Positions 26,808-35,755 of a stretch of 64,000 nucleotides of DNA are shown in pieces. The notes under the pieces were generated by a model that was given only the letters and a program-made list of their open reading frames with translations, searched no databases and was not told the origin of the DNA. Source of the DNA: JBCCWF01 sp038520475 (GTDB lineage: Bacteria > Cyanobacteriota > Cyanobacteriia > CAKZMO01); assembly GCA_038520475.1 (NCBI GenBank), contig JBCBLF010000001.1, positions 10,131-74,130 of the forward strand. Direction: 5' to 3'. Position 1 is the first letter of the stretch. The number at the start of each line of letters is the position of its first letter. The translations under genes were made by a program, and so were the position numbers.

Positions 26808-27353
26808 ACGGTAGACTTCAAACCGACAGCTGCTGACAAAACGCTAGGCTCGCAACAGCCAATCATAAAGCTTTAATTATTCGTCTCTACTTCGCTTACA
26901 ACGGGGGATCAGGAAAACCTTTTCTTACGAAATATTCACTTTACCTTTACAAAAAATTGGAAGCTATAGCCACAATCATTTGTCCTACGGTCAGTTTGCA
27001 GGCGTGCACTGTATGTCTACAAGCCAGGCTCTGTGGAGATTATCAGCTCTCGCAATCAGGTCAAATTCTCATAACATTTCCTGCAATGGATGCACGAAAT
27101 ATAGCCGTCGCCAGTTCCGTTAGGACAAGACGGCGAGCCACTTGGCGATTGGCTAGGTAACCGAATGATACTTGGTGTCCTAGCTTAAATGGCTGAAGCG
27201 ATAGCTTCGTGGACCGTCCACTGGGCGGGCTCCACACAATCAAATCATTCGCCAATTTAAAGAATTGGTATTCTTACATCTTGCACCTGGGTGTTGTAGA
27301 CAAGGAGGCAAGATATGAGTATTGGCGTTCATGTTAGGTGTCGCGATACAGAC
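26808..27353. other. Gap between TPR and oxidoreductase genes
   Basis: About 545 bases. The only notable item is a 15-codon ORF (27315-27362) behind a perfect AAGGAGG with 6-base spacing; it overlaps the end of the opposite-strand oxidoreductase gene. No RNA gene or long hairpin is seen. Confidence 0.3.
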
Positions 27354-28868
27354 TCAAGGTAATCCGGCTGACGGGATGAACATCTGACTCAATTGTCGAA
27401 GTTGCCGATTGACCTGTCGTCCAAGCTGAATATGGGGTTCATCTGGGGCGATCGGAATCATCGGGGCGATCGCCCCTTGCTTCAACAGTGCTATCACCCG
27501 ATTGGCTGCCTCCAGCCCCGTCACATAAGCTTTCTCCTGCGACCACGACCCATGTCGAGTTACAATCCAATCGCCACTCATGAACACATTGTCAAAGCTA
27601 GTGGTACCGGGAAGCATATATTGATAGCTGCCGGGAGAAAAGTGACTAACGGCCTGAGATAGACGAATCACGCTACGGTCCATCACCTTAGCATGCTGAA
27701 AACCTGGAATACATTGAGTCAAGCGTTGATGGGCGATCGCCACTAGCTCCTCATCTGACAGAGGAAGCAACTGATTCGCATGGTAAAAGTCCACCTCAAT
27801 GACGCTACCCGATACCTCCCGATACTCATCATGGAGGGCATTGAGATCAAAGAAAGTCCACCCTGTCGTTTCATCAAACCCAAAGCAAGCATTAGACGGA
27901 CGCGGCACGGTAACCAGCCGATCAAACCAGAGTCGAATCGCAAGCACATCAATGCCCCCAAGATTGCGTAGATTGCGAAATTCCTCCCGACTACTCAAGG
28001 CTGGACTACCTTCAACAATTTTTTTCATCCCGGTAATGCCGACAGAAAAAATAACCGCATCGGTATCAAATCGTTCGTTACCACACATCACAGCAGAGAC
28101 GGTGTCCCCTGTAGATACAATATCGGTGACTCGGCGGTTTGAGAGAACTTGCCCTCCTGATGTCTCAATCTGCTCAATCCAAGGGCGAAAGATTTTTTCA
28201 CCCACCGTTCCCCGACACCACACCACATCAAAATCCGGCTGATGAGCCAGGATAAAGTAATACAGCATTCCCAATGCTGCCGCCGCCGAGCATTGTTCTC
28301 CCGGAGCAAACAATCCAACGAGCAACATCGGTTCAAATGCTTCCTTATAGAGTCGTTTGGATACACCGAATGATTTGAAGAGTTCCCGTGCGGTCATGGG
28401 GTCGTAGCGAGTCCACGCGTCATGGGAATTGTCGAAATCCAAAACTGCATACAGCAAAGGGAGTGCAGAAAGGCGATCGCTTAGCGGCAGGCGATAAAAC
28501 TGAGTGTAGAGAAACGTGCCAAGTGGCGTCGGTAGCGGCGGCATGTCTTGAAAGATGGGAGACTCAACCTCCAGTCCTGCTGGAGAGTATTGAGCCGATC
28601 GTGTAAACGGCGTAAAGGGCTGAAGGTCTAGTTCATCAACCAGCGAAAAAATGTTTTGGTAGGGATACCAAAACCCGTGAATCCCAGCCTCCACTGGACG
28701 GCCCTGTTCCGTTTGCCATCCTGCAACGAGTCCACCCGGGTGAGCACCCGCTTCAAGCAACGTGACATCATAGCCTTGCTTCGCTAGATGATAGATGGCA
28801 CCCAAGCCAGCCCAACCCGCTCCTACTACAACAACTTTCGGTTTCTGCTCACCCATTCCACTCTGCAT
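27354..28868 (-). CDS. FAD-dependent oxidoreductase, carotenoid-desaturase-like
   Basis: About 504 residues. The N-terminal dinucleotide-binding motif is VVVVGAGWAGLGAIYHLAKQG, followed by the acidic LLEAGAHPGG pattern. The C-terminal FAD segment is NVFMSGDWIVTRHGSWSQEKAYVTGLEAANRV. This arrangement is typical of the phytoene/zeta-carotene desaturase and amine-oxidase superfamily, and HGFWYPYQN fits the zeta-carotene-desaturase-like branch. The substrate could be a carotenoid or another isoprenoid but is not proven. The ATG at 28868 has GGAGG about 10 bases upstream and is preferred over the TTG at 28874. Confidence 0.85.
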   Translation of the reverse strand: MQSGMGEQKPKVVVVGAGWAGLGAIYHLAKQGYDVTLLEAGAHPGGLVAGWQTEQGRPVEAGIHGFWYPYQNIFSLVDELDLQPFTPFTRSAQYSPAGLEVESPIFQDMPPLPTPLGTFLYTQFYRLPLSDRLSALPLLYAVLDFDNSHDAWTRYDPMTARELFKSFGVSKRLYKEAFEPMLLVGLFAPGEQCSAAAALGMLYYFILAHQPDFDVVWCRGTVGEKIFRPWIEQIETSGGQVLSNRRVTDIVSTGDTVSAVMCGNERFDTDAVIFSVGITGMKKIVEGSPALSSREEFRNLRNLGGIDVLAIRLWFDRLVTVPRPSNACFGFDETTGWTFFDLNALHDEYREVSGSVIEVDFYHANQLLPLSDEELVAIAHQRLTQCIPGFQHAKVMDRSVIRLSQAVSHFSPGSYQYMLPGTTSFDNVFMSGDWIVTRHGSWSQEKAYVTGLEAANRVIALLKQGAIAPMIPIAPDEPHIQLGRQVNRQLRQLSQMFIPSAGLP

Positions 28869-28996
28869 TAACAATTCCCTCCTTTATCGTTTTGAACAAT
28901 CGCTTGCTCACTCCACGGGTTGTCTCAACCAATAACAGTACTGTCTTTGACAGCGATTCAAGTGTTAGTATGCACAAATGTACACAGCTATCATGA

Positions 28997-29263
28997 ATGA
29001 ATTATCAATGGGATGTTAACAAAGCAAATGCCAATTTGGATAAACATGGGATTGACTTTGCAGATGCAACATCTGTCTTTGCGGATGATCTAGCTATCAC
29101 AATTGAAGATGAACGATTTGATGAAGAACGCTTTATCACCATTGGTTTAGATGCATTCGGTCGCATTCTAGTTGTTGTTTATACCTGGCGAGAAGATGAT
29201 ATTCGACTTATCTCTGCGAGGAAAGCAACCCGTACGGAGCAAAAACAATACGAGGAAAAATAA
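28997..29263 (+). CDS. brnT: BrnT family toxin
   Basis: An 88-residue BrnT-type ribonuclease toxin. It has the family layout: WDVNKANANLDKHGIDFADA, then VFADDLAITIED, GLDAFGRILVVVYTWRED, and IRLISARKATRTEQKQYEE. In known pairs BrnT is an RNase related in fold to RelE and is neutralised by BrnA. Its stop overlaps the antitoxin ATG (TAATGG), a typical coupled module. The order, toxin before antitoxin, is normal for this family. Confidence 0.9.
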   Translation: MNYQWDVNKANANLDKHGIDFADATSVFADDLAITIEDERFDEERFITIGLDAFGRILVVVYTWREDDIRLISARKATRTEQKQYEEK

Positions 29264-29541
29264 TGGAAGCAGAATACAACTTTAGCAAAGGTAGACGTGG
29301 CGCACTTGAACCCACACCATTGGGTAAAACTCGCATCACAATCCGCTTGGATAATGAGATTCTAGAGTGGTTTCGACAACAAGTGCATGTATCCGGTGGC
29401 GGTAACTATCAAACACTGATTAATAATGCATTGCGTGAACATATTCAACACCAGCAAGAACCTATAGAAGAGGTGTTTCGCCGTGTATTACGAGAGGAAC
29501 TGCGACTTACTGAAGAGGGAACTGTGACCACACATGAATGA
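29263..29541 (+). CDS. brnA: BrnA family antitoxin
   Basis: A 92-residue BrnA-type antitoxin. The C-terminal half is a ribbon-helix-helix DNA-binding domain: TRITIRLDNEILEWFRQQ, GGNYQTLINNALREHIQ. BrnA proteins bind BrnT and repress their own promoter, so the region 28875-28996 should hold the operator. A tail of about 25 residues after the RHH domain is acidic. The stop region overlaps the ATG of the next small ORF. Confidence 0.9.
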   Translation: MEAEYNFSKGRRGALEPTPLGKTRITIRLDNEILEWFRQQVHVSGGGNYQTLINNALREHIQHQQEPIEEVFRRVLREELRLTEEGTVTTHE

Positions 29542-29737
29542 GGGCGATCGCTTCGATAGATTACTGAAATATCTACAACGTTTAAATGCTCTTGCTCATA
29601 CAGCTAATTTGCAGCGTCAAGCTCTGGCAGAATCGGTGGCACAGGCTTTATTCACTCTAATCAACACACCTTTTCATTCAAGACCTTTAAGCTTAATAAC
29701 AGCATTGACATTTATCGTTAGAGCATTTTTCTTTTGA
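29534..29737 (+). CDS. Small hypothetical protein coupled to brnTA and folC
   Basis: A 67-residue frame whose ATG (29534) overlaps the brnA stop and whose stop overlaps the TTG start of folC. The product starts with charged helical sequence (GDRFDRLLKYLQRLNALAH) and ends hydrophobic (ITALTFIVRAFFF). I recognise no family. The chain of overlaps supports translation; the ending could equally be chance. Either a third toxin-antitoxin component or a spacer frame is possible. Confidence 0.4.
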   Translation: MNEGDRFDRLLKYLQRLNALAHTANLQRQALAESVAQALFTLINTPFHSRPLSLITALTFIVRAFFF

Positions 29738-31146
29738 ACCCTTCTGATTCCTCTGCATCTACACACCCAGAAATTGATCGGCTACTCGACTCCTTTGGAC
29801 GATTTGGTGTTGACCTTAGCCTCGATCGCATTCTGACCCTGCTAAAAGAACTGGGTAATCCCCACCATCAGGTTCCCATCATTCATGTGGCAGGCACAAA
29901 CGGCAAAGGTTCAGTGTGTGCTTATCTCTCGTCAGTGTTGACCCATGCTGGCTATCGAGTGGGTCGATACACGTCGCCTCATTTGGTGAATTGGACCGAG
30001 CGAATTTGCATCAACGATCGCCCCATTGCACCCGATGAATTGTTGGCGCTACTTATCAAAATTCAGCAGGTTATTGGCTCAACATCACCTTCACCCACGC
30101 AATTTGAGGTGTTCACCGCGGCCATGTGGCTGTACTTTGCTCGACAATCGGTTGATATCGCGGTCATTGAAGTGGGCTTAGGGGGCCGACTCGATGCCAC
30201 CAACGTGTGCGATCGCCCTCTCGTTAGCGTGATTACCTCGATTAGTCGTGACCATTGGCAGCGTCTTGGCCCAACCCTAGCAGATATTGCAGGGGAGAAA
30301 GCTGGAATCTTGAAATCCGGATGTCCTACGGTGATTGGTACACTTCCACCCGATGCAGAAACTGTTGTTAAGGCTCGCGTTCAAGCATTGTCCTGCCCGG
30401 TGTTATGGGTCCCTCCTGCTCAAGAGGTGAAACCAGGAGTTGCTCGACTCGGCCCTCTTCAGCTACCAGACGTGAGTTCAGAGATGAATCATGAACGATT
30501 GGAACCGGAGATAATCGACCGCACGTTGCCGGCAATCACATACCCCATTGCGTTATTCGGACAGCACCAGCTGATGAATTCGGCTCTGGCGATCGCCACC
30601 ATCCAGTTGCTTCAGCATCAGGGTTGGACAATTGATGAATCTGCTATTCAACGTGGGATGGCGGAGACTCAATGGCCAGCCCGCATTCAATGGGTCTCTG
30701 TTAAGGGAATCGAACTGCTGATTGACGGTGCACACAACACAGCTGCTGCTCATACCCTCCGCGAGTATGTTGATTATGCCGATCGGGTTTCACAGCCCAT
30801 CCATTGGGTCATGGGAATGCTATCGACCAAGGATCATCACGACATCTTCGAGGCACTTCTGCGATCCGGTGATCGCCTTTCCATCGTCCCTGTCCCAGAT
30901 CATCAGTCCGCTGATCCAGCGGAGCTTGCCGTCATGGCTCAACAAATCTGCCCAACGCTGAGTGAATGCCGTATTTACTCAGACGTATCAGATGCATTGT
31001 CAGATGCACTGAAAGAGGCGATCGCCACCAATTCCTCAATAAAATTAGATGCTGCTGGACAGACCTCAACCACCGTGTTGTGCGGGTCGCTTTACCTTAT
31101 CGGATACGTCTTTAAGCATTACCCATTCGAGAGGTCATCAGCATAG
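29734..31146 (+). CDS. folC: Folylpolyglutamate/dihydrofolate synthase FolC
   Basis: A 470-residue Mur-ligase-type enzyme that adds glutamate to (dihydro)folate. ATP-binding VAGTNGKGSVCAYL lies near residue 52. It is followed by TSPHLVNWTERI, EVGLGGRLDATNV, the carbamylated-Lys region SGEKAGILK-like (IAGEKAGILK), and LIDGAHNTAAA in the C-terminal domain. The frame begins with TTG overlapping the previous stop, which fits family length; no ATG is near. A housekeeping gene directly behind a toxin-antitoxin pair is unusual. A 29-bp hairpin follows the stop. Confidence 0.9.
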   Translation: MNPSDSSASTHPEIDRLLDSFGRFGVDLSLDRILTLLKELGNPHHQVPIIHVAGTNGKGSVCAYLSSVLTHAGYRVGRYTSPHLVNWTERICINDRPIAPDELLALLIKIQQVIGSTSPSPTQFEVFTAAMWLYFARQSVDIAVIEVGLGGRLDATNVCDRPLVSVITSISRDHWQRLGPTLADIAGEKAGILKSGCPTVIGTLPPDAETVVKARVQALSCPVLWVPPAQEVKPGVARLGPLQLPDVSSEMNHERLEPEIIDRTLPAITYPIALFGQHQLMNSALAIATIQLLQHQGWTIDESAIQRGMAETQWPARIQWVSVKGIELLIDGAHNTAAAHTLREYVDYADRVSQPIHWVMGMLSTKDHHDIFEALLRSGDRLSIVPVPDHQSADPAELAVMAQQICPTLSECRIYSDVSDALSDALKEAIATNSSIKLDAAGQTSTTVLCGSLYLIGYVFKHYPFERSSA

Positions 31147-31217
31147 GTATGACCAGTCGCGTCTAGCCAACTTTTCGACAGCACCTCATTCTTTCATAAA
31201 TGGGTCTTACATCAAGC

Positions 31218-31287
31218 CTCTAAAACCCAGTGACATATGAGGGGTGCCCCTTGCTGCACACCCTTCATATGTCACTGGGTTTTAGAG
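31218..31287. terminator. 29-bp hairpin between folC and dedA-like genes
   Basis: Arms 31218-31246 and 31259-31287 with a single G/T-type mismatch, loop of 12 bases. It is the longest arm pair seen in the window. It lies between convergent genes, so a two-way terminator is the simplest reading. Confidence 0.75.
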
Positions 31288-31298
31288 AAATTGTCTGA

Positions 31299-31916
31299 CT
31301 AATCCATCGCCTGAGATGGCCGATACTCTCGCCAAATGATGACTCCAATCCAGAGAATGACTAGGATCAGGGCAAATACAGCAAACTGAGCAACAAGAGC
31401 AATCAAGTCCGCTAGGGGAATCAACTGTCCAACAACATAGGATAAACTCACCATTGTTGTGGCCCACGCAAGCGCTCCTGCTGCATTCCACATTAGAAAC
31501 TTGAGATAAGGCATCTTTGCCGTTCCGGCAAGGGGGCCAGCAAAGATACGAAGCAACGCAACAAATCGACCTAAGAAGACAGCTTTTGCTGCATTCTGTG
31601 CAAACTGCTCTCGGACACCAATGAGCTGCTCTTCAGACAAACGAAAAAAGCGACCAACTCGACTGAGCAACGACCAACCGCCGTAAAACCCAATCCAATA
31701 TCCAATGTTGTCACCAATTACAGCACCACACAAAGCGGTCAATAGGACGCCTACGTACTCCAACTCACCGCTGCCTGCCAAAAATCCTCCAATCAGAGTA
31801 ATCGTTTCACCCGGCAGAGGAATGCCTGCATTTTCAAGCAAAATGCCAAAGAACACAGCCACATACCCATAGTGATGAGCAATATCTTGAAGCGTCTCTA
31901 ATGAAAGAAATTCCAT
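31299..31916 (-). CDS. DedA family membrane protein
   Basis: A 205-residue integral membrane protein. The family core is visible: ENAGIPLPGETITLIGGFLAG, GDNIGYWIGFYGG, FLGRFVALLRIFAGPLAGTAKMPYLKFL (with the conserved Arg residues), and WATTMVSLSYVVG. About five hydrophobic segments are present. DedA/SNARE-associated proteins are linked to lipid-carrier (undecaprenyl phosphate) recycling and to proton-motive-force maintenance. Start ATG at 31916. Confidence 0.9.
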   Translation of the reverse strand: MEFLSLETLQDIAHHYGYVAVFFGILLENAGIPLPGETITLIGGFLAGSGELEYVGVLLTALCGAVIGDNIGYWIGFYGGWSLLSRVGRFFRLSEEQLIGVREQFAQNAAKAVFLGRFVALLRIFAGPLAGTAKMPYLKFLMWNAAGALAWATTMVSLSYVVGQLIPLADLIALVAQFAVFALILVILWIGVIIWREYRPSQAMD

Positions 31917-32288
31917 ACACTTTAATCGCTGAGACCCGAAGGTTAAGTTCTGTTACCCTTCATCGTGACTCAGTACTATGAGCGTGTCAATTGTCACAGA
32001 TAAGTGCAGCTTAAGAATTTGCTGAATAAGAGCCATCATTGAACGATGACCCGATAAGAGTCATACATTAGAATTACCTTGTCGTACGAGGCTATCCTAA
32101 TCTGTAGATGGTTTTAGAGATGCAAGACAACGACAGTCTGCTGTGCCTGATGTAGCCCGTTATCACTCATAATCATGAGTTAGCCCTATTCAGGCGAATA
32201 GTGAGAACATGATTGGGCATGGATTCAACAGTAGATTCTGTAGATCCTCCCAATCCTTTTCATCAGCGCTTCGTCAGGCTCGTTCTCA
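31917..32288. other. Gap between dedA-like and TetR genes
   Basis: About 370 bases upstream of the dedA-like gene. Only short palindromes are seen (for example CTCATAATCATGAG near 32166), which could be a TetR-type operator; this is a guess. Confidence 0.25.
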
Positions 32289-32903
32289 TTAGGATGTTGC
32301 TAAAACGCCGTTTAGGAAGATGTCGGCAATGCCTTCAGCCATCTCTTTCATTTGCGCTGGGGATGCATCCCCAGACATCAATGTGTCTTGACTGAATCCT
32401 GCAACCATAAACATGCCAAGAAACACCTTAGCAACGATTCGCGGATTCATACGACGGTAGATACCTCTGTCCATTGCTGTTTGAAAGAAGGCTTCGGCAA
32501 CGTCCATCATTTTATCGACCACCTCAGCCTCAATGCGATCGCGTAACTCTGGATGAAACTGAGCTTCCATAAAACAGACTCGCATCATGTCTGCATTCTT
32601 ATGCATATTCAGCATCCGACGACGCATAACCTGCTCAATCGCCTTATAACTGCCCATTTCACTGAGTTCAGTCAATAAATCTGTGAGTAACTCAACCCAT
32701 CCTTGGGTGACAACGTTAATCAGGATCGATTTCTTATTCTCAAAATGCCGGAAGAGTGTGCCCTCGGCAATGCCAGAAGCATGGGCGAGATCACGCGTTG
32801 TTGTTCCTGCATACCCTCGACGGGCAAACAGCTTTTGCGCAGCCTTTAAGATACGAGCTTGAGTCTCCACCTCAGATGCTGAGGGGTGATGCACAGTGGC
32901 CAT
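32289..32903 (-). CDS. TetR/AcrR family transcriptional regulator
   Basis: About 204 residues from the ATG at 32903 (a GTG lies one codon earlier). The N-terminal helix-turn-helix is canonical: ARILKAAQKLFARRGYAGTTT, then DLAHASGIAEGTLFRHFENKKSIL. The C-terminal ligand-binding domain is Met-rich (RRRMLNMHKNADMMRVCFME). Such repressors usually control a neighbouring exporter or enzyme; the nearest gene is dedA-like, downstream on the same strand. The effector is unknown. Confidence 0.9.
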   Translation of the reverse strand: MATVHHPSASEVETQARILKAAQKLFARRGYAGTTTRDLAHASGIAEGTLFRHFENKKSILINVVTQGWVELLTDLLTELSEMGSYKAIEQVMRRRMLNMHKNADMMRVCFMEAQFHPELRDRIEAEVVDKMMDVAEAFFQTAMDRGIYRRMNPRIVAKVFLGMFMVAGFSQDTLMSGDASPAQMKEMAEGIADIFLNGVLATS

Positions 32904-33487
32904 CACATAATCACCATTTTTCTAGGAACAATTGCATGGGGCACCCAGCTATCTGCTTTACATAATGGGACCTAGCAAAGAATACCCATCAAAATAGCCG
33001 TTAGTCGAGTTTCTGAAGGAAACGGTAATCAACAGATTGTGGATATCTCAACAAATCTGATACTAAATTCCGTTTATTCAGCGATGTCACACGCACTCCA
33101 TTGTGTAGCGGATACTCATAGAAGACAACTGCATTTACAGAACATAATGATGACAATCGGTTAATTACTATCGATGGTCTCAAGCATAAACTTGGTTTCT
33201 CGAATCAAATTGGACACTCAGGCAGCGAATTGATTCATAACTCTCTGTTGCAGAGATGCTCACCGAGCGGTCTCTACAGCAATGTTCGTGCATTCATTTT
33301 AGGAAGAGATGTGAGATAGCACTGAGATAGGCATATAAAAATGCCTGGTAGAAGATTCGCCTTTCAAACATTAGGCTTCCTACCAGACAAATTTCTATCG
33401 GACAAACTGTTCGGGAAAAACTTATGAATCAGTATATGAGCTGATCATTCTAGAAATATCTAATGACACTTCCATGAACTCATCCAC
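32904..33487. other. Gap with imperfect hairpin and a 28-codon frame
   Basis: About 580 bases. An imperfect repeat at 33341-33386 (CCTGGTAG...CTACCAG) could end the DUF3155 transcript. The same stretch opens a 28-codon frame from an ATG at about 33341 (product begins MPGRRFAFQTLG), without clear ribosome site; I do not call it a gene. Confidence 0.3.
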
Positions 33488-33811
33488 TTAGACAGTAGCT
33501 GCTACTGGCAACTCATCTAGCTGATCTTCGTCCTCATCATCAAACTGAAGACTAGGGAACAAGAAGTGATTCTCCTCTACATATTGAGCACCGAAAAGTC
33601 CCTTTTCTGCCCAGAAATATCGATCTGTTGTGTGCTCATTGCGCTTAACCAACAACAGAGCAGGGGGAGCAATACCTTCTGTTTTGATGAACTTTCGAGC
33701 TGCAGTGACAGGCTTATCCTTACCGCTTTCAATGCTAAACTGGGGAACTTGCTCGAGAATTCTCCGTCCTTCAAGGCGGCGACGGCTCTTCCGCTTACGT
33801 CTTCTAGCCAA
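33488..33811 (-). CDS. DUF3155 protein
   Basis: A 107-residue conserved cyanobacterial protein of unknown function. Recognised from MARRRKRKSRRR, PVTAARKFI, RNEHTTDRYFWAEKGLFGAQ and ENHFLFPSL, which are strongly conserved in the family. It is very basic at the start and acidic at the end (DDEDEDQLDE). The start is TTG at 33811. Two GGAGG sites lie upstream, and the first is spaced 8 bases from the TTG, which supports this start. It could bind nucleic acid, judged by the Arg/Lys cluster only. Confidence 0.88.
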   Translation of the reverse strand: MARRRKRKSRRRLEGRRILEQVPQFSIESGKDKPVTAARKFIKTEGIAPPALLLVKRNEHTTDRYFWAEKGLFGAQYVEENHFLFPSLQFDDEDEDQLDELPVAATV

Positions 33812-34102
33812 CCTCCTTACCTCCTAATACGCTATGGCAGATGTAGTAATGGCTACAAATTGTCCTCAACCGTAGCGAGTATATCGATTTGAATTAAAAA
33901 TTTCAACTTACTTTAATCTTTCGATACGTAAATAATAATATTTTCACTGACATTTCGATAGATAAAACCCTTTGATATCCATAATCTCAGCTTTTGTAAG
34001 GGATGCTACGTAGAAAACTTTAATTTATGTTAACAATCTGAATTTAATCCTCATTATTAAGTGTGTTTTACCATTGAGATCACGCCGTTGGTCAACTCAT
34101 GA

Positions 34103-35755
34103 ATGTCTGCTAGTCCAGAATTTATTCAAATCTGTCAGGCCCAATTTGGAATTCTCTCGGATGTACTTGGGGCATCACTATGCATTGTGTACCTCAATGA
34201 CGCGCTGCCTGGAGAAGGAGCTAGTAAGCTGGTGCCAGTTCTCGCATACCCTGAGGACCTCATGCCCTGGGCCGAAACAGAACTACTGTCATGGATTCAG
34301 CGAAAGCAATATCCAGAAGCTTCTCTGATTGACTCCTTCACAGCTGATGAGCCATCACGATCAATGCAGGTAGAGGTTGATCGTGACTCGGCGATTCGTG
34401 ATGTAACGGTTGAGTTAAGTGTCAATGATTTAAATGCCAAACAGCATCTTGCAAAGCAATCGTCATCGAATATCAAGGCTGATCGAATTTTGAATGTGAC
34501 GGACAGCAATAGTGATAGCCACAACCAAGATGTACAATTTTCAGCGATCGCCGAAAACCGAGATTCACCATCAGATTCCTCAACCTTATCGATCGCACCT
34601 CTCACACCAGAAGCATCGGTTCATCATCAACATCAGATTGCATTGCCGTTGATTTACGAGGGCATCATGGTGGGGCTACTCGTCACTGGACGTCCTGACC
34701 GATTTTGGACCGACCAAGAACACGATCACATCGAGCAAATTGCTAAAACATTGAGCATCTCCTCGGTGGTTGATCGCCGCGAACGCTGGTTAGAAGAACA
34801 ACTCCACACCCAAGCACGATATCCATCACCAACATTTCAGCGAAATGTGTTTGATGATTTGATTCATCAGTTTCGGAATCCTCTCACAGCAATGCGAACG
34901 TTTGGAAAACTACTGATGCGTCGGTTACCATCAAGCGATCGCAACTTTGGGGTGGCAGAAAGTATTGTTCGTGAAAGCGATCGACTCCAGGAACTCTTGC
35001 AGTATTTCAAGGTGGCTCTTGATCAAGAGACTCCCCAAATGATGGATAGCGTTACTGCACAGCTTCCCCCTGCGCTTTTTCCGCAGGCTGATGGCGATGC
35101 TCAAGGTGTTTCCAGCGCATCTGAGCAGGCCAACCATCACGTAGACGGTGGAATCTATCATTCTGCTGAATCGCTCTCTCATGAATCCACTATTGATGTG
35201 TCGTCCAGTGCAACGTATTTAACTGGACATGATATTACCCCGGTATCGTGTGGGTTGACAGATGTGCTAGCCCCCCTAGTCGATGTCGCCTGGGCGATCG
35301 CCCAGGACAAAGACATTGCCTTAAGTGTGGAGCTTGCACCCAATGCATCCCCTGTGTCGGCAGATCCTAAGGGACTGCAAGAAGTATTCAGCAATCTGAT
35401 TGACAATGCGGTTAAATACACGCCATCTGGAGGACACGTCCTCATTCGGGTACCGGCTCCACAGTCTGAACACCAAGCCGTTATTGTTGCGGATACCGGG
35501 CCAGGGATTCCCGACGCTGATCAAGAACGGTTGTTTGAACGCCATTTTCGAGGGGTCCAAGAAGCAGGTGATATTCCAGGAACGGGACTAGGATTGGCGA
35601 TCGCCCATGATTTAATCGAAAAAATGGAGGGCATCATTAGCGCCTACAGCCCTGTGTCGATAGCTCCTTTGCTCTCAGACTGGTCGTCGATGAATGGAGC
35701 GTCTTCAGGAACAGCCTTCATCGTTTGGTTAAAACGAGCGGATCGCATGGCCTAA
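34103..35755 (+). CDS. Sensor histidine kinase, Hik2/CSK-like
   Basis: A 550-residue soluble kinase. The N-terminal GAF-like domain (GASLCIVYLND, LVPVLAYPE) is interrupted by a Ser/Asp-rich low-complexity insert (about 95-175) and resumes at QIALPLIYEGIMVGLLV. The phosphoacceptor box is HQFRNPLTAMRTFGKLLMRR with His at about 255, a form I associate with Hik2 of cyanobacteria and chloroplast sensor kinase. A second linker (about 310-375) precedes the ATPase domain: NLIDNAVKYTPSGG, ADTGPGIPDADQ, GTGLGLAIAH. Hik2-type kinases sense plastoquinone redox state or salt and act through Rre1 or RppA; partner genes are not here. Confidence 0.85.
   Translation: MSASPEFIQICQAQFGILSDVLGASLCIVYLNDALPGEGASKLVPVLAYPEDLMPWAETELLSWIQRKQYPEASLIDSFTADEPSRSMQVEVDRDSAIRDVTVELSVNDLNAKQHLAKQSSSNIKADRILNVTDSNSDSHNQDVQFSAIAENRDSPSDSSTLSIAPLTPEASVHHQHQIALPLIYEGIMVGLLVTGRPDRFWTDQEHDHIEQIAKTLSISSVVDRRERWLEEQLHTQARYPSPTFQRNVFDDLIHQFRNPLTAMRTFGKLLMRRLPSSDRNFGVAESIVRESDRLQELLQYFKVALDQETPQMMDSVTAQLPPALFPQADGDAQGVSSASEQANHHVDGGIYHSAESLSHESTIDVSSSATYLTGHDITPVSCGLTDVLAPLVDVAWAIAQDKDIALSVELAPNASPVSADPKGLQEVFSNLIDNAVKYTPSGGHVLIRVPAPQSEHQAVIVADTGPGIPDADQERLFERHFRGVQEAGDIPGTGLGLAIAHDLIEKMEGIISAYSPVSIAPLLSDWSSMNGASSGTAFIVWLKRADRMA

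Noticed and set aside
33341..33427. 28-codon frame with a plausible-looking product
   Set aside because: No ribosome site and it coincides with an imperfect hairpin; evidence is too thin to list as a gene.
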